Positions 34,901 to 43,860 of a DNA stretch of 64,000 nucleotides are shown in pieces. The translations under genes and the position numbers were made by a program. Within the stretch, counting starts at the first letter, position 1, and each line of letters starts with the position of its first letter. Source of the DNA: Bacteroidetes bacterium UBA7662 (GTDB lineage Bacteria > Bacteroidota > Bacteroidia > UBA7662); assembly GCA_002483345.1 (NCBI GenBank), contig DLHS01000007.1:124001-188000 (forward strand), written 5' to 3'. Under the pieces are notes generated by a model. It saw nothing but the letters and a program-made list of their open reading frames with translations, was not told where the DNA came from and made no database searches.

Positions 34901-35345
34901 CCACCCGCAGGTCACGGAGGAATTCCTCGCGACTTTCTCCAAAATGAACCAATACTTTGTTCCCGGAGAGGCGGGTGAGCCCTCCGGTATTATAAGACTC
35001 GAGATCAAAACCGAGGTTAGATTGGTTGAGGTCTGAGATGTTGTTGTATATCAGAATCTGGTAACGGCCATCCGCCCGGTAGTTCAGGAATTCTTCAACC
35101 TGCCGGATGTTCTCTTCGGCAATGGTGGCAGTAAATACCCCCAGTTCCCGGCCACCAACATTGTAAAAGACCTCAAAATTGGGGCCTTTCAGCGAAGACC
35201 ACTCAAAATCACGGTACTGGATTTTATTCTTCCCGAAAAAAGTCTGCGCACCCTGGTTTTGAGCCATGCCGGATTGGACTGCGCCCAAAAGCAGCACACC
35301 CAGCAGTGATAAAATCAGGGATGAATTTTTAAATCGGATACGCAT
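31962..35345 (-). CDS. Large TolB-propeller/BamA-like outer-membrane protein
   Basis: The protein has 1127 residues with a signal peptide (to about residue 28, SGMAQ). An N-terminal domain (about 35-290) has the outline of a gluzincin/peptidase-MA fold but no HExxH. A TolB-like beta-propeller runs from about 305 to 510, with repeats such as LKPSPDGRKMAYVEH, LAWHPNGQSIAFFYD and MDYSPDGQHIVLSGG. A long linker precedes a C-terminal surface-antigen (BamA/TamA-like) beta-barrel ending VWYFSLSLDF, the aromatic C-terminal residue expected of outer-membrane barrels. Its substrate is unknown. It is convergent with the lysoplasmalogenase-like gene, overlapping by 17 nt. Confidence 0.82.
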   Translation of the reverse strand: MRIRFKNSSLILSLLGVLLLGAVQSGMAQNQGAQTFFGKNKIQYRDFEWSSLKGPNFEVFYNVGGRELGVFTATIAEENIRQVEEFLNYRADGRYQILIYNNISDLNQSNLGFDLESYNTGGLTRLSGNKVLVHFGESREEFLRDLRVGIAKVLIFDMIYGGNIGERVQNAATVYLPDWYLNGLFSYIGSDWNTTADNALREQLNSGRYKKFNQLLLRHSELAGHAFWYFIAETYGRNAIPNIIYLTRVNRDFQAGLRYVTSKKLKPLTRDWMAFYKARYADDDLNRETPSDTLYLKKFKKKSEITQLKPSPDGRKMAYVEHRKGIHRMYVHDFATGKRTRVHKSGVKWQLLANKEQYPVLAWHPNGQSIAFFYDIRGRVHFGTIRMREKEKPELNTYPLFRFDQVYSMDYSPDGQHIVLSGGRSGQSDLYYYHVPSKRITPITFDPFDDYDPRFLGGTDKIIFASNRPVDTLLQQTGDSLLAQNHTDIFVYHARDDKKQTLQRLTNTPDVSEKKPIHLQNQYFSFLTDENGVYNRRIGYLDSLPELQLRDTLLYFTDSLGETQTLIQTDTVIRYRDTSYSSLATNYQRNIREQVAIPRSGIFFERLEKPEKRVLIYKGRYRIDSLGAISKEADATTFRKKPLATAPFAIGKTGTSGPTGEVFGLLDNKLFRSKRDSTGNPDSARYTFQSPYKFPLLEEEDPESGTSRTGEIEAFRRQAQPKNKDPYRIAQTRLYTTDLSIDYVVSQVGNTIYENNMPSLVISSLNSLNQNMGLVLKGGLSDVFEDHKLSGGMLINSDLSNNQYYLMYEYLRRRWDQRYIFLQQRSRRQEGNDYYKTNTLEGIASFSYPINRYQSVRLAGIFRRDHDELLGTDQQQLLAPPTLKNWAGLKAEFVQDNTTELALNTLRGTRWKFYIEGYKHLNQAKDYMTVIGLDYRTYLPIYKTLIWANRIAANSSLGASKVLYVLGGVDNWISPRYDGQLAPPSGENFVFQGVGTNLRGFWQNARNGSNYVLINSEIRFPFVSVIARSPISSEFLRSLTVVGFTDFGTAWSGKDPFSLDNPFNVTEYENGPVRVTVVTNKNPLVMGYGFGFRARVFGYFIRADRGWGIDDGQILRPVWYFSLSLDF

Positions 35346-35434
35346 AATTCAATCAATACCTGTGCCCGGCAGGATGTTTATCTTTGACCGGACACAAGTA
35401 GCCTTTAAAAATACGGGCAAAGTTGCATTTCAGT

Positions 35435-36070
35435 ATGTTAAACCTAAAGCATTTCACCTTTAACCCGTTCAGCGAAAATACGTATGTACTCTATGACGAA
35501 AGTCAGCGGGCTGTCATCGTTGATCCGGGCTGTTTCGATGAACATGAGCAGCACATGCTGCTGGACTTTCTCATGCAAAAAGGGCTGCAACCGGAAATGT
35601 TGCTGCTTACCCACGCCCACATTGATCATGTGCTGGGAAATCAGTTTGTTTTTGCGCAGTGGGGATTGCAACCGACGATGCACCTGCTTGAGAAGACAAA
35701 TCTGGAACGTTTACCGACCTACGCGCCTACGTTTGGGTTTCCTCCGGTTTTTTCACCGGAAGCATCGGCCTATCTGGCTGCCGGTGATGTCGTCCGGATC
35801 GGGGAACACGACCTGGAAGTCATTTTTGCCCCGGGACATTCTGCCGGAAGCATCTGTTTTTATCACCGGGCGGGAGGCTGGCTGATTGGCGGGGATGTCT
35901 TGTTCCGGGGTAGCATTGGCCGTACAGATTTACCAGGCGGAGATCATGCCACCCTGCTTAATGCAATCCGGGAGCAGCTGTTTACCTTGCCCGAAGAAAC
36001 AGTCGTTTATCCTGGCCACGGGCCGGCAACGACCATAGGCTACGAAAAACGCCACAATCCCTTTTTCTAG
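35435..36070 (+). CDS. MBL-fold metallo-hydrolase (glyoxalase II-like)
   Basis: This is a 211-residue metallo-beta-lactamase-fold hydrolase of the hydroxyacylglutathione hydrolase group. Metal-binding motifs are LLLTHAHIDHVLGNQF (HxHxDH), APGHSAGSICFY, IGGDVLFRGSIGRTDLPGGD and VVYPGHGPATTIGYEKRHNPFF. The last block is typical of the YcbL/GloB-like family. ATG 35435 (MLNLKHFTFNPFSENTYVL) fits the family's usual start. The gene stands alone between two minus-strand genes. The natural substrate (a thioester or lactone) is not defined by sequence. Confidence 0.9.
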   Translation: MLNLKHFTFNPFSENTYVLYDESQRAVIVDPGCFDEHEQHMLLDFLMQKGLQPEMLLLTHAHIDHVLGNQFVFAQWGLQPTMHLLEKTNLERLPTYAPTFGFPPVFSPEASAYLAAGDVVRIGEHDLEVIFAPGHSAGSICFYHRAGGWLIGGDVLFRGSIGRTDLPGGDHATLLNAIREQLFTLPEETVVYPGHGPATTIGYEKRHNPFF

Positions 36071-36164
36071 CTGAAACCTTTGTCCCGCAGCTGTTCTGTA
36101 CGGCTGAAGGACTTTGTATTTGATTTTCTGCGCAAAAGCGTCCCGAAACTCCGAGCGCTTAAAA

Positions 36165-37382
36165 CTATCGGCTTGCGAACGCCTGCAAATCAAACAGGAG
36201 GCTGAAGCGCAGCGTGTTTTCCAGCGGATTTCCACCCTGAATGGTGGAGGCAGGGACGAGGTAGGAGAAATTCAGATTGAATACATTGTATTTCAAACCA
36301 GCTCCCATGGTGAAATACTGACGTCCTCCTTTGGTAGGATGCTCATAAAAATAACCGCCCCTTACAGCGAAAATATTATTGTACCAGTATTCCACGCCCG
36401 TAGAGATGTTGATTTCGCGGAGCTCTTCTTCGAAACCACCGGGGGCGTCGTTGAAAGAACTGAAGATACCTTCAATAGGGGATTTTTGATTGGGGTCTTC
36501 TCCTTGCTGGATAACGGGATTACCTTGCGGGTCAAAAACAATACGTCCTGAACCGTCTCTCTGGTAAATGGGGTTGGTAGGAACCAGCAGTTTGTTTACG
36601 TCGGCTGAAACTGCCAGACTGTTATATTCGTCAATTTCTACTTTCAAGGTACCACCCAAACGCAGGTTGGTTGGGATGAAATTACTTTGTCCCGATTCGG
36701 TATAAGCAATTTTTGCCCCGATATTGGATACATTCAAACCAAACGACATTTCTGCTTCTTTTTCAAAAACCTCTATGGGTTGGGTATAAAATGCGGAGAT
36801 ATCACCTGCGAAAGATTGTCCGGGACGGGTTTGCTGGTTGGCATCCAGACCTGCTGCCAGGTTACTGTAAATATACCGAAGGGCTACCCCTACCGAGAAA
36901 TGGTCGCTCAGTTTACGGGCATAGCCGGCATCCACGGAGAACTCGTTGGGACGAAAAGTGGCAATGGTTTCCCCGTTGAGATTGGTGAAAGTGATATCTC
37001 CCAGAGAAAAATACCGGAGAGACGCACCGAAAGATTGTAATTCGTCAATCTGTACATAACCCGACAGATAAGAGAGGGCAATATCAGGAACCAGGTTACG
37101 CAACCAGGGTGTATAATTCAGTGCGATGCCAACTTTATCTTTGGCAAAAGCCATTTTGGCTGTATTCCAGTGGATTGAGTTGGCATCGGGAGAAGTAGCT
37201 ACGCCCACATCACCCATCGCCCCTGCCCGGGCATCCGGAGAAATCATCAGAAACGGGACGGAAGTGGTAATGGTGTTCAAATCACCGCCACCTAATTGTC
37301 CTGAGTTTACCTGACCTAATGTGATATTATTTGTGCCAAGAATTGTCAAGGCAGTGATGGTCAGGATTTTAATACTTCGCAT
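36165..37382 (-). CDS. porV: Type IX secretion system outer-membrane protein PorV (LptO)
   Basis: PorV is the outer-membrane beta-barrel shuttle that carries cargo from the translocon to the attachment complex with PorU. Signal peptide: MRSIKILTITALTILGTNNITLGQ. The start of the barrel, TITTSVPFLMISPDARAGAMGDVGVATSPDANSIHWNTAKMAF, is diagnostic of the PorV/UPF0164-like family. The chain continues with alternating beta strands and ends FNLNFSYLVPAS...LRFSLLFDLQAFASR. At 405 residues it is normal. It lies 44 nt downstream of porU on the same strand; porU-porV is the known order in other T9SS species. Confidence 0.93.
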   Translation of the reverse strand: MRSIKILTITALTILGTNNITLGQVNSGQLGGGDLNTITTSVPFLMISPDARAGAMGDVGVATSPDANSIHWNTAKMAFAKDKVGIALNYTPWLRNLVPDIALSYLSGYVQIDELQSFGASLRYFSLGDITFTNLNGETIATFRPNEFSVDAGYARKLSDHFSVGVALRYIYSNLAAGLDANQQTRPGQSFAGDISAFYTQPIEVFEKEAEMSFGLNVSNIGAKIAYTESGQSNFIPTNLRLGGTLKVEIDEYNSLAVSADVNKLLVPTNPIYQRDGSGRIVFDPQGNPVIQQGEDPNQKSPIEGIFSSFNDAPGGFEEELREINISTGVEYWYNNIFAVRGGYFYEHPTKGGRQYFTMGAGLKYNVFNLNFSYLVPASTIQGGNPLENTLRFSLLFDLQAFASR

Positions 37383-37426
37383 GCAGTTGGAATTGATTGG
37401 TAAAGATATGGTTTCGCGACATTGAA

Positions 37427-40400
37427 TCAGCGTAGTATAACGAGCTTTTCTGTTTCTATTGCACGTTCACCCGTCGAAGTTTGCACTTTTAGCCGGTAAA
37501 TATATACTCCTCTGCCAATTCGGTCTCCAAAATCATCTAAGCCGTCCCAAACCAGCTGATCGGCATGGAAGCCATTGGTCTGGATAGATTGCCGGATGGT
37601 TTTAACCAGTTTGCCACTTACCGTGAAGACCTGTAAAAGCGCTTCCAGGGGCTCATTGGGTCGGTTATGGTCGAAATGAAAGGTAGTTCGTGTGGTAAAA
37701 GGATTGGGATAGTTCAGCAGATTTTTGATACTGAGATTGGCTTCATCTGCCACCACAAAGTTGATACTGCCGTCGTTTGCATTGTTAAAAACGTCCCAAA
37801 CTTTCAGATTCAGGGTGTAATCACCGGCTTCCAGATCCTGAAAAGGGTAATTGATTTCCCCCCGGCTGTAATCATCCAGGGCAGCCTGGTAATATTCATT
37901 CAGGATAATCGGGCTGTTCAGCTCATCGTTTTTGACGAGGGTAATATCCCGGCCTATACCACTGCCTACGGTATTGATGCCACTGCTGTCGAGCAGTTCA
38001 GCAATAAACACGGGTTTGCTGTTGGTGACACTTCCGTTTACAAAGCTCCTGTCGTTGAGATACAATTTCATCTCCGGGCCGGTTTCATCGGTGACCAGAC
38101 TTGTATCCGTTCCTCCGACTACTACATGGCGGAAGTCACCCGCTGCATCTGTAACCTGGTTGGTCCCGTAAAGGCTGATTCTTCCCAGTCCGTAATTATA
38201 GGCGATGTCTCTGGGGACGATGAAAGAGAAGCTCCACTGACCATTGGCAATGGTAGCGCTGCCTCTGTAAATGATGTTACGGAATTCCTTAAAAGTTGCG
38301 GGGAAGGAGGTAGGGTCGTTTCTTAACAGCGAAATAGTGGAGCTTTTGTCGAGTACAGTGGGTGTCAGTACCCCATTGTAAGCCGGCAGGGGGTTCCCGA
38401 GTTTATCGGTAATATCACCGCTGATGGTGACTTTGGCAAGGGCACGGATGGTATCTGGCACGGCTGATACCTGCACATTGTTGATACGGGTTACATTGCC
38501 TTTGATTTCAGGATAGGCAAGTCGCAGGGAGGGATCTCCTAAAAATGAAAAATTACGGGTATTAACACCACTGATAAGTGGGTTGGAAGCCCGCATCATC
38601 ACATCTCCCAGCCGGGGGTATACCCCTTGCGTGAGGGTGAACAGCTGGTCACGATACATATTTCCTGTAATGGCGGCATTGCCATTGGTGAAAGTGACCC
38701 GTGTGGTGGTGAACATGGCGATGGCACCCCCGTTAGGGTTAATGAGCGCCCACTCACCGGCGGATAAAAAACCCGGGTCGTCAAAGCGGGCAAACTCACA
38801 GGTGGCTGTTACCAGCAACATCAGTTTATTAGCATTGTTCCAGGCCTGGATTTCGGGTATTGTCAATAAACGTTCCTCAGCAGCACCGTTTACACCCCCG
38901 TGACCCGAATAATTCAGAATCAGCAAGCCGTTGTTAACGCGGGCGTTAAGATCTCTGTTAAGTTCGGGATAACGGGTGCCCCCTGGCAGCGATTCCTGCC
39001 GGTAGGCATCAAAATAGAATTTACGGACAATGGCCTGGGGATATTTGCTTTCTACAAAATTGACATTGGCCTCCGCATCGGTAAAGTGCTGGTTGCCATC
39101 CTCATCATCGGCCAGAAATCCGATGATATTGCGCCAGTCCCCGTGCGCGGCAGCGGCTTCGTATCGCTTTATTTTGGCCACTATTCCTGCTGCCTGTTCG
39201 GTGGTTGTCACCGGAAACCTGCCTATCCCCAGATCCATCTGATCGCTTCCTGAAATTTCAAAGGCACCTTCGTGGTTGTCAAGCATCCCGAAATAACTGT
39301 CGGCAGCGTAAGAACTCAGCGGTGCATTGGAAGTGAAACTCTGGAAAATAGGCACGTAATTGGAGTTGCCCGGTACCCTGTTTTTAAAGTCATAGGAAGC
39401 ATCACCGAACAACAGCAGGTATTTAGGCTCTTCACCGGGTGCCGCTTTGTCGTAAAGGTGTTTCAAAAAAGAACGGATGGCTGTAATATCCTGCCGGCCG
39501 GAGCTCCACTCGTTGTAACATTGATCGGGGGTAACCACCACTACCACCATATTGTCACGGGCAGCACGGTAATTGGCCAGGTCCTGTGCCTGACCAATGA
39601 ATTTGGGATGGGTTACAATCACCATGTCAGCCCGGGGGATGGCATGCAGATTCTGGTTAGCGACGGTACCGGCGGCGATCGGGGTGGTAAAGCCTGACCC
39701 GTTAAAGGCAATGAAACGTTTGAGACTGTCTGTCTGCCTGACAAAATTTCCTCCTGTCAAAACCATCTCCTCCGCCCTGGTGGGGTCGGTTACATCCCAT
39801 ACCCTTCCGTCGCCGGCAAGCCCGCCTACGCTGAAGGCCGTGACATTTCCGGTACCGACGCTGCCTCTGTCTGAAAAATAGAGCTGGTTGCCTATGCCGT
39901 TCAGGGATAAATTACCCTTGCCCTGTAACCATATAAAGTCCAGATAGCCAATGGAGAAGGTGTTGGGTTTGTTGTAGGTGATGGCGAGGTTGAGGTTACC
40001 TGAACCGAGGTTGAGGTTGGTGACCGCATTGGTAATATGGGCGTAAGTATCCAGGTAGTAGGTGGTAGTGGAGGGAACCGGCAGGGTAAGTACCTGGCTG
40101 CCGTTGGCGGAGACCACAAAGCTGGAAGCTACCCCCAGACTCCTTGCAGCCATTTCTATTTCCATTTCTACCGGCTGGGAGGTAATGAGGTTGGGGAGGT
40201 TGAACGAAAAATTGCGGGAGGTGGTGATGTCGAAGGTTTCTCCGTACCAGGCCCTGCCGCTTGCAATCAGGTTGACTTCTTCTTTTTCATATTGAGCCAA
40301 TACATCAAACTGACTGCTGTTCCGGTTGGAGGCGGGGGGAGCTGCCTGGTTTCCTATCCTTTTACCGGGAACAGGACCGATGGTGATGAAATAATAATTG

Positions 40401-41230
40401 AGGTCGGAATAGATGTTTGTTTTATGCTCATAGCGGGCTGTTCCATGGTTGTATTCCCATTTGTGGGCTCCTTCGGCGAAAAAGAGGACATAGTCCCCCG
40501 CATCAAAGCTGCCATCGGCCTCTCCGGCAACATAAATGGCATTTTCTTCCAGATCATCGTAGCGGAAAACATTGTTGGCGGCCGGGAGCATGCCGCCACC
40601 ATTCCCAAATACACGTATCTGCCGGGGGTCGAGTCCGGTAGTATTGATGCCAAGACTGTTTAAAAAGTTAAGGTCCATGCGGTACATGCCGGTTGCAGGG
40701 ACTCCTATCCGGTACCAGTTTCCGCTTGCCAGTACCGATGTACCTGCGGTGACACGCGCATTCGGGCGGGCGGTATAAGCGGCGGGTACCGTGTTGCTGC
40801 CTGGCCTGATGCGGTAGCTGAGCAGTCGTTCAATGCTTCCGGTGACCGGATTACGGCGCAGGGCGGGAAGCTGGTAGTTAAGTACCAGGGCCTTTCGGAC
40901 CAGACCTGTTTTTTGCTGTAAACCAAAGCTGGCCGGCAGCTTATCGAGGTAGGAAAGACCGGTAAGTTCCGCGGCCGGAACAATTTCTGTCTGAAAATCT
41001 ATCAATTCTGCGTCAGAAACACCGGCCAGCTGGCCGTGTACGACAGGGGTCGCAGAGAACGCCTCCGGGTAGCTGCACACATCACATTGAAGCTGCCGGA
41101 TTTCTTTCGTTTCACTTACCTTTTCCACCATCGGAAACTGCCATTGAAGCTTGTATTCCATGATTTGTGCCTGACTAATCAGGGGCCCGAGGAAGAGGAT
41201 CAGCAAACCGGCAAACTTCTTTTTCTTCAT
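37427..41230 (-). CDS. porU: Type IX secretion system sortase PorU
   Basis: PorU is the surface gingipain-like (C25) peptidase that removes the C-terminal sorting signal of T9SS cargo and joins cargo to A-LPS. A signal peptide (MKKKKFAGLLILFLGPLISQAQ) follows ATG 41230. The catalytic dyad is visible: His777 in NYSGHGGVNGAAEE and Cys811 in VTATCEFARFDDPG. The C-terminus resembles a T9SS CTD (LLNYPNPFTTRTTFHF...GRGVYIYRLKVQTS...EKLVILR), as in known PorU. It is 1267 residues, typical. It is divergent from the sprF-gldJ pair. Confidence 0.94.
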   Translation of the reverse strand: MKKKKFAGLLILFLGPLISQAQIMEYKLQWQFPMVEKVSETKEIRQLQCDVCSYPEAFSATPVVHGQLAGVSDAELIDFQTEIVPAAELTGLSYLDKLPASFGLQQKTGLVRKALVLNYQLPALRRNPVTGSIERLLSYRIRPGSNTVPAAYTARPNARVTAGTSVLASGNWYRIGVPATGMYRMDLNFLNSLGINTTGLDPRQIRVFGNGGGMLPAANNVFRYDDLEENAIYVAGEADGSFDAGDYVLFFAEGAHKWEYNHGTARYEHKTNIYSDLNYYFITIGPVPGKRIGNQAAPPASNRNSSQFDVLAQYEKEEVNLIASGRAWYGETFDITTSRNFSFNLPNLITSQPVEMEIEMAARSLGVASSFVVSANGSQVLTLPVPSTTTYYLDTYAHITNAVTNLNLGSGNLNLAITYNKPNTFSIGYLDFIWLQGKGNLSLNGIGNQLYFSDRGSVGTGNVTAFSVGGLAGDGRVWDVTDPTRAEEMVLTGGNFVRQTDSLKRFIAFNGSGFTTPIAAGTVANQNLHAIPRADMVIVTHPKFIGQAQDLANYRAARDNMVVVVVTPDQCYNEWSSGRQDITAIRSFLKHLYDKAAPGEEPKYLLLFGDASYDFKNRVPGNSNYVPIFQSFTSNAPLSSYAADSYFGMLDNHEGAFEISGSDQMDLGIGRFPVTTTEQAAGIVAKIKRYEAAAAHGDWRNIIGFLADDEDGNQHFTDAEANVNFVESKYPQAIVRKFYFDAYRQESLPGGTRYPELNRDLNARVNNGLLILNYSGHGGVNGAAEERLLTIPEIQAWNNANKLMLLVTATCEFARFDDPGFLSAGEWALINPNGGAIAMFTTTRVTFTNGNAAITGNMYRDQLFTLTQGVYPRLGDVMMRASNPLISGVNTRNFSFLGDPSLRLAYPEIKGNVTRINNVQVSAVPDTIRALAKVTISGDITDKLGNPLPAYNGVLTPTVLDKSSTISLLRNDPTSFPATFKEFRNIIYRGSATIANGQWSFSFIVPRDIAYNYGLGRISLYGTNQVTDAAGDFRHVVVGGTDTSLVTDETGPEMKLYLNDRSFVNGSVTNSKPVFIAELLDSSGINTVGSGIGRDITLVKNDELNSPIILNEYYQAALDDYSRGEINYPFQDLEAGDYTLNLKVWDVFNNANDGSINFVVADEANLSIKNLLNYPNPFTTRTTFHFDHNRPNEPLEALLQVFTVSGKLVKTIRQSIQTNGFHADQLVWDGLDDFGDRIGRGVYIYRLKVQTSTGERAIETEKLVILR

Positions 41231-41408
41231 TTCACTGCATTTTAACACTCAAGATAAACTCTATTTAGGTAGCTTTAGTACAACAAAAAGTAGCTGATAA
41301 GTTCTATGGTTGTAGAGAACTTTGGTAAATAGTTTGCCAAATTTCACGTTCATCTCTTGATTAAACAGCGAAAAAGTTTAAAATTTACAGTTCGTTTAAA
41401 ACCGCCGA

Positions 41409-42389
41409 ATGCCCAAAAAGCTTCTTGCAGCTTGTTTTTTGTTTCTGATAGCTACCCAGCTGAAGGCTCAGGATCCAAGTTTCTCCCAGTTTTATGCCAA
41501 TCCACTGTATCTGAATCCTGCTTTTGCGGGAAGCGGGGGTGGTCCGCGGTTCAATCTGAATTACCGCAATCAATGGCCATCTCTTGCAGGTAATTTTGTT
41601 ACCTACAGCGCTTCTTACGACCAGTACTTCTCTGCCCTGAGCGGGGGAATTGGTTTCCATGTGCTGTCAGATCGTATAGGTGATGCCGCCTTCCGGCACA
41701 ATCAGTTTTCGTTGATGTACTCGAACAACCTGGCCATTAACCACAACCTGGTACTTAAAACAGGTTTCCAATACACTTTTGCCCAAAAGTCGCTCAACTG
41801 GCTCGGACTGGTGTTTCCCGATGAGATTGATGCCCGTCTGGGTATTCAGCAGGGGACTACCGCTGAGAATTTACCGGTGAGCAACCAGACGAATGCCAAT
41901 ATGCACGACTTCTCTGTGGGCGCGATTTTGTTTTCAGATCAATTCTACGGCGGTTTTGCCTTGCATCACCTTACCCAGCCGAATCAGTCTATGATACCAC
42001 CGGGAGTATCTCCCTGGAATATGAAGTCCACCATTCATGCCGGTGCTAATTTTGAGGTAGTACGCGGCTCCCGGAATATGCCTGGAACGACCCTTTCTCC
42101 TAATGTAATCTTACAGTTTCAGGGTACCGCCCGTCAAATTAATCTCGGCACTTATATCAGTCGGGGACCCGTGGTAGGCGGTTTGTGGTATCGTTTCGGG
42201 GATGCCTTTATTTTCTCCTTAGGACTCCAGCAGAATATTTTCCGCTTTGGATACAGCTACGACGTGACGACCTCACGCCTCCGTGCAGCCGCCATTGGCT
42301 CACATGAAATATCGGCTGCCATTCAGCTTGAACCCTTCGAACGTATACCCCGCCGGAGAATGGTTAAAATAAAATGCCCAACTTTTTAG
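41409..42389 (+). CDS. PorP/SprF family type IX secretion membrane protein
   Basis: This 326-residue outer-membrane protein belongs to the PorP/SprF family, which helps secrete or anchor specific T9SS cargo such as the SprB adhesin. Signal peptide: MPKKLLAACFLFLIATQLKAQ. The diagnostic opening is DPSFSQFYANPLYLNPAFAGSGGGPRFNLNYRNQWP. The C-terminal part has repeated barrel strands (GLWYRFGDAFIFSLGLQQNIFRFGYSYDVTTSRLR). These genes are multicopy in gliding species, so the exact counterpart is uncertain. It is 45 nt upstream of gldJ and probably cotranscribed with it. Confidence 0.92.
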   Translation: MPKKLLAACFLFLIATQLKAQDPSFSQFYANPLYLNPAFAGSGGGPRFNLNYRNQWPSLAGNFVTYSASYDQYFSALSGGIGFHVLSDRIGDAAFRHNQFSLMYSNNLAINHNLVLKTGFQYTFAQKSLNWLGLVFPDEIDARLGIQQGTTAENLPVSNQTNANMHDFSVGAILFSDQFYGGFALHHLTQPNQSMIPPGVSPWNMKSTIHAGANFEVVRGSRNMPGTTLSPNVILQFQGTARQINLGTYISRGPVVGGLWYRFGDAFIFSLGLQQNIFRFGYSYDVTTSRLRAAAIGSHEISAAIQLEPFERIPRRRMVKIKCPTF

Positions 42390-42434
42390 TTAAATTAGCC
42401 CGCGCTTTACCGCAGACTCTTAAATTTTTCTGCA

Positions 42435-43808
42435 ATGAAAAATAAATCACTGATGATAAGTTTTGCACTCGCCACGCTGGTGCTTGCTTCTTGCAGTCAA
42501 AAATCATCCAAAACAGGATGGAACTACAACGACCCCAAAAACGGCGGTTTCGAGGTAGTGAAATATAAAGAACAGGAAACTGGTCCCGGTCTGGTATTGA
42601 TACAGGGTGGTAGTTATGTGATGGGTGCTACCGAGCAGAACATCGCCCATGACTATGATAACACCCCGCGTCGTGTGACTGTGGCTTCGTTTTATATGGA
42701 CGAAACAGAAGTATCCAATGTCGACTGGCTGGAGTATCTCTACTGGCTGGAGCGCGTTTTTGGTGAAACTTATCCCGAAGTATTCCGGGCTGCATTGCCT
42801 GATACAACCGTTTGGCGTCGTGACCTTGGTTACAATGAACCATTTGTAGCGAACTACCTCCGTCACCCGGCTTACCAGAATTATCCGGTGGTTGGTATCA
42901 GCTGGAAACAGGCTGCCGACTATTGTATCTGGCGTACCGACCGTGTGAACGAGCAGATTCTCATCAGCGCAGGTTACATCAAACCGAATCCAAATCAGTT
43001 TGGAGAGGAAAACTTCAATACAGAAGCCTACTTCGCCGGTCTTTATCAACCGGAAGTTAAAAAACCACGGAAAGATCTGAACCCTAACAACGACACCCGT
43101 AATATCCGCCAGTCGGACGGTCTGTTGCTGCCAAGCTACCGCCTGCCTACCGAGGCAGAATGGGAATATGCTGCTCAGGGCCTGATCGGTAATTCTGACC
43201 GTGAGAACATCAGCGATCGCCGGATTTATCCGTGGAACGGCCATGGAACCCGTTATTCCAAAGGCAAAGCACAGGGTGAAATCCAGGCCAACTTCAAAAG
43301 AGGCCGTGGTGATTTCATGGGTATTGCCAATGATCTGAATGATAATGCCGCCCCTACCGCCCCGGTACAGTATTACTGGCCGAACGACTATGGCCTTTAT
43401 AACATCGCGGGTAATGTAAACGAGTGGGTTGCCGACGTATATCGTCCCATGACTTATGTGGATGGTGAAGACTTCAATACTTTCCGCGGTAACGTTTATA
43501 CCGTTCCGCAAACAGATGCAGATGGCTTCTTGTCAAAAGACAGCGTAGGCCGGGTGGTAACTTCCCTCGACAATAAACGGTATGCGAATCCTAATGTAAT
43601 CGACTACCTCGATAGCCTTGCCATGTATAATGAGCGTAACAGCTTGATTACAAACCAAAGCCGTGTTTACAAAGGTGGCGGCTGGCGTGACCTTCCTTAC
43701 TGGCTGAACCCTGGTACCCGTCGTTACCTCGAAGAAACCTCAGCACGGGACGATATAGGTTTCCGTTGTGCGATGACAAGGGTAGGTAAGCCGAGTTCGA
43801 AGAAATAA
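42435..43808 (+). CDS. gldJ: Gliding motility/T9SS lipoprotein GldJ
   Basis: GldJ is an outer-membrane lipoprotein of the T9SS/gliding apparatus, needed to stabilise other Gld proteins in Flavobacterium. The lipobox is LATLVLASC (Cys19). The mature part is a sulfatase-modifying (FGE) fold: LVLIQGGSYVMGATEQN, FYMDETEVSNVDWLEYLYWL, YPVVGISWKQAADYCIWRTDRVNE, YRLPTEAEWEYAAQG, NIAGNVNEWVADVYRP and GFRCAMTRVG. The long insertion around 170-240 is typical of GldJ/GldK. GldK is a paralogue, but the porU/porV neighbourhood matches gldJ in Flavobacterium johnsoniae. A strong terminator follows. Confidence 0.9.
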   Translation: MKNKSLMISFALATLVLASCSQKSSKTGWNYNDPKNGGFEVVKYKEQETGPGLVLIQGGSYVMGATEQNIAHDYDNTPRRVTVASFYMDETEVSNVDWLEYLYWLERVFGETYPEVFRAALPDTTVWRRDLGYNEPFVANYLRHPAYQNYPVVGISWKQAADYCIWRTDRVNEQILISAGYIKPNPNQFGEENFNTEAYFAGLYQPEVKKPRKDLNPNNDTRNIRQSDGLLLPSYRLPTEAEWEYAAQGLIGNSDRENISDRRIYPWNGHGTRYSKGKAQGEIQANFKRGRGDFMGIANDLNDNAAPTAPVQYYWPNDYGLYNIAGNVNEWVADVYRPMTYVDGEDFNTFRGNVYTVPQTDADGFLSKDSVGRVVTSLDNKRYANPNVIDYLDSLAMYNERNSLITNQSRVYKGGGWRDLPYWLNPGTRRYLEETSARDDIGFRCAMTRVGKPSSKK

Positions 43809-43829
43809 ACATACTTCCCAATAATACAG

Positions 43830-43860
43830 AAGCCGTTCCCTTTCGGGAGCGGCTTTTTTG
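43830..43860 (+). terminator. Rho-independent terminator of gldJ
   Basis: An 11-bp stem with one G-U pair (43830-43840 with 43845-43855, core AGCCGTTCCC/GGGAGCGGCT) and loop TTTC is followed by a T-run. It lies 22 nt after the gldJ stop. Confidence 0.92.

Noticed and set aside
42504..43511. 335-codon minus-strand frame opposite gldJ
   Set aside because: It is antisense to GldJ, whose lipobox and FGE-fold motifs are unambiguous.
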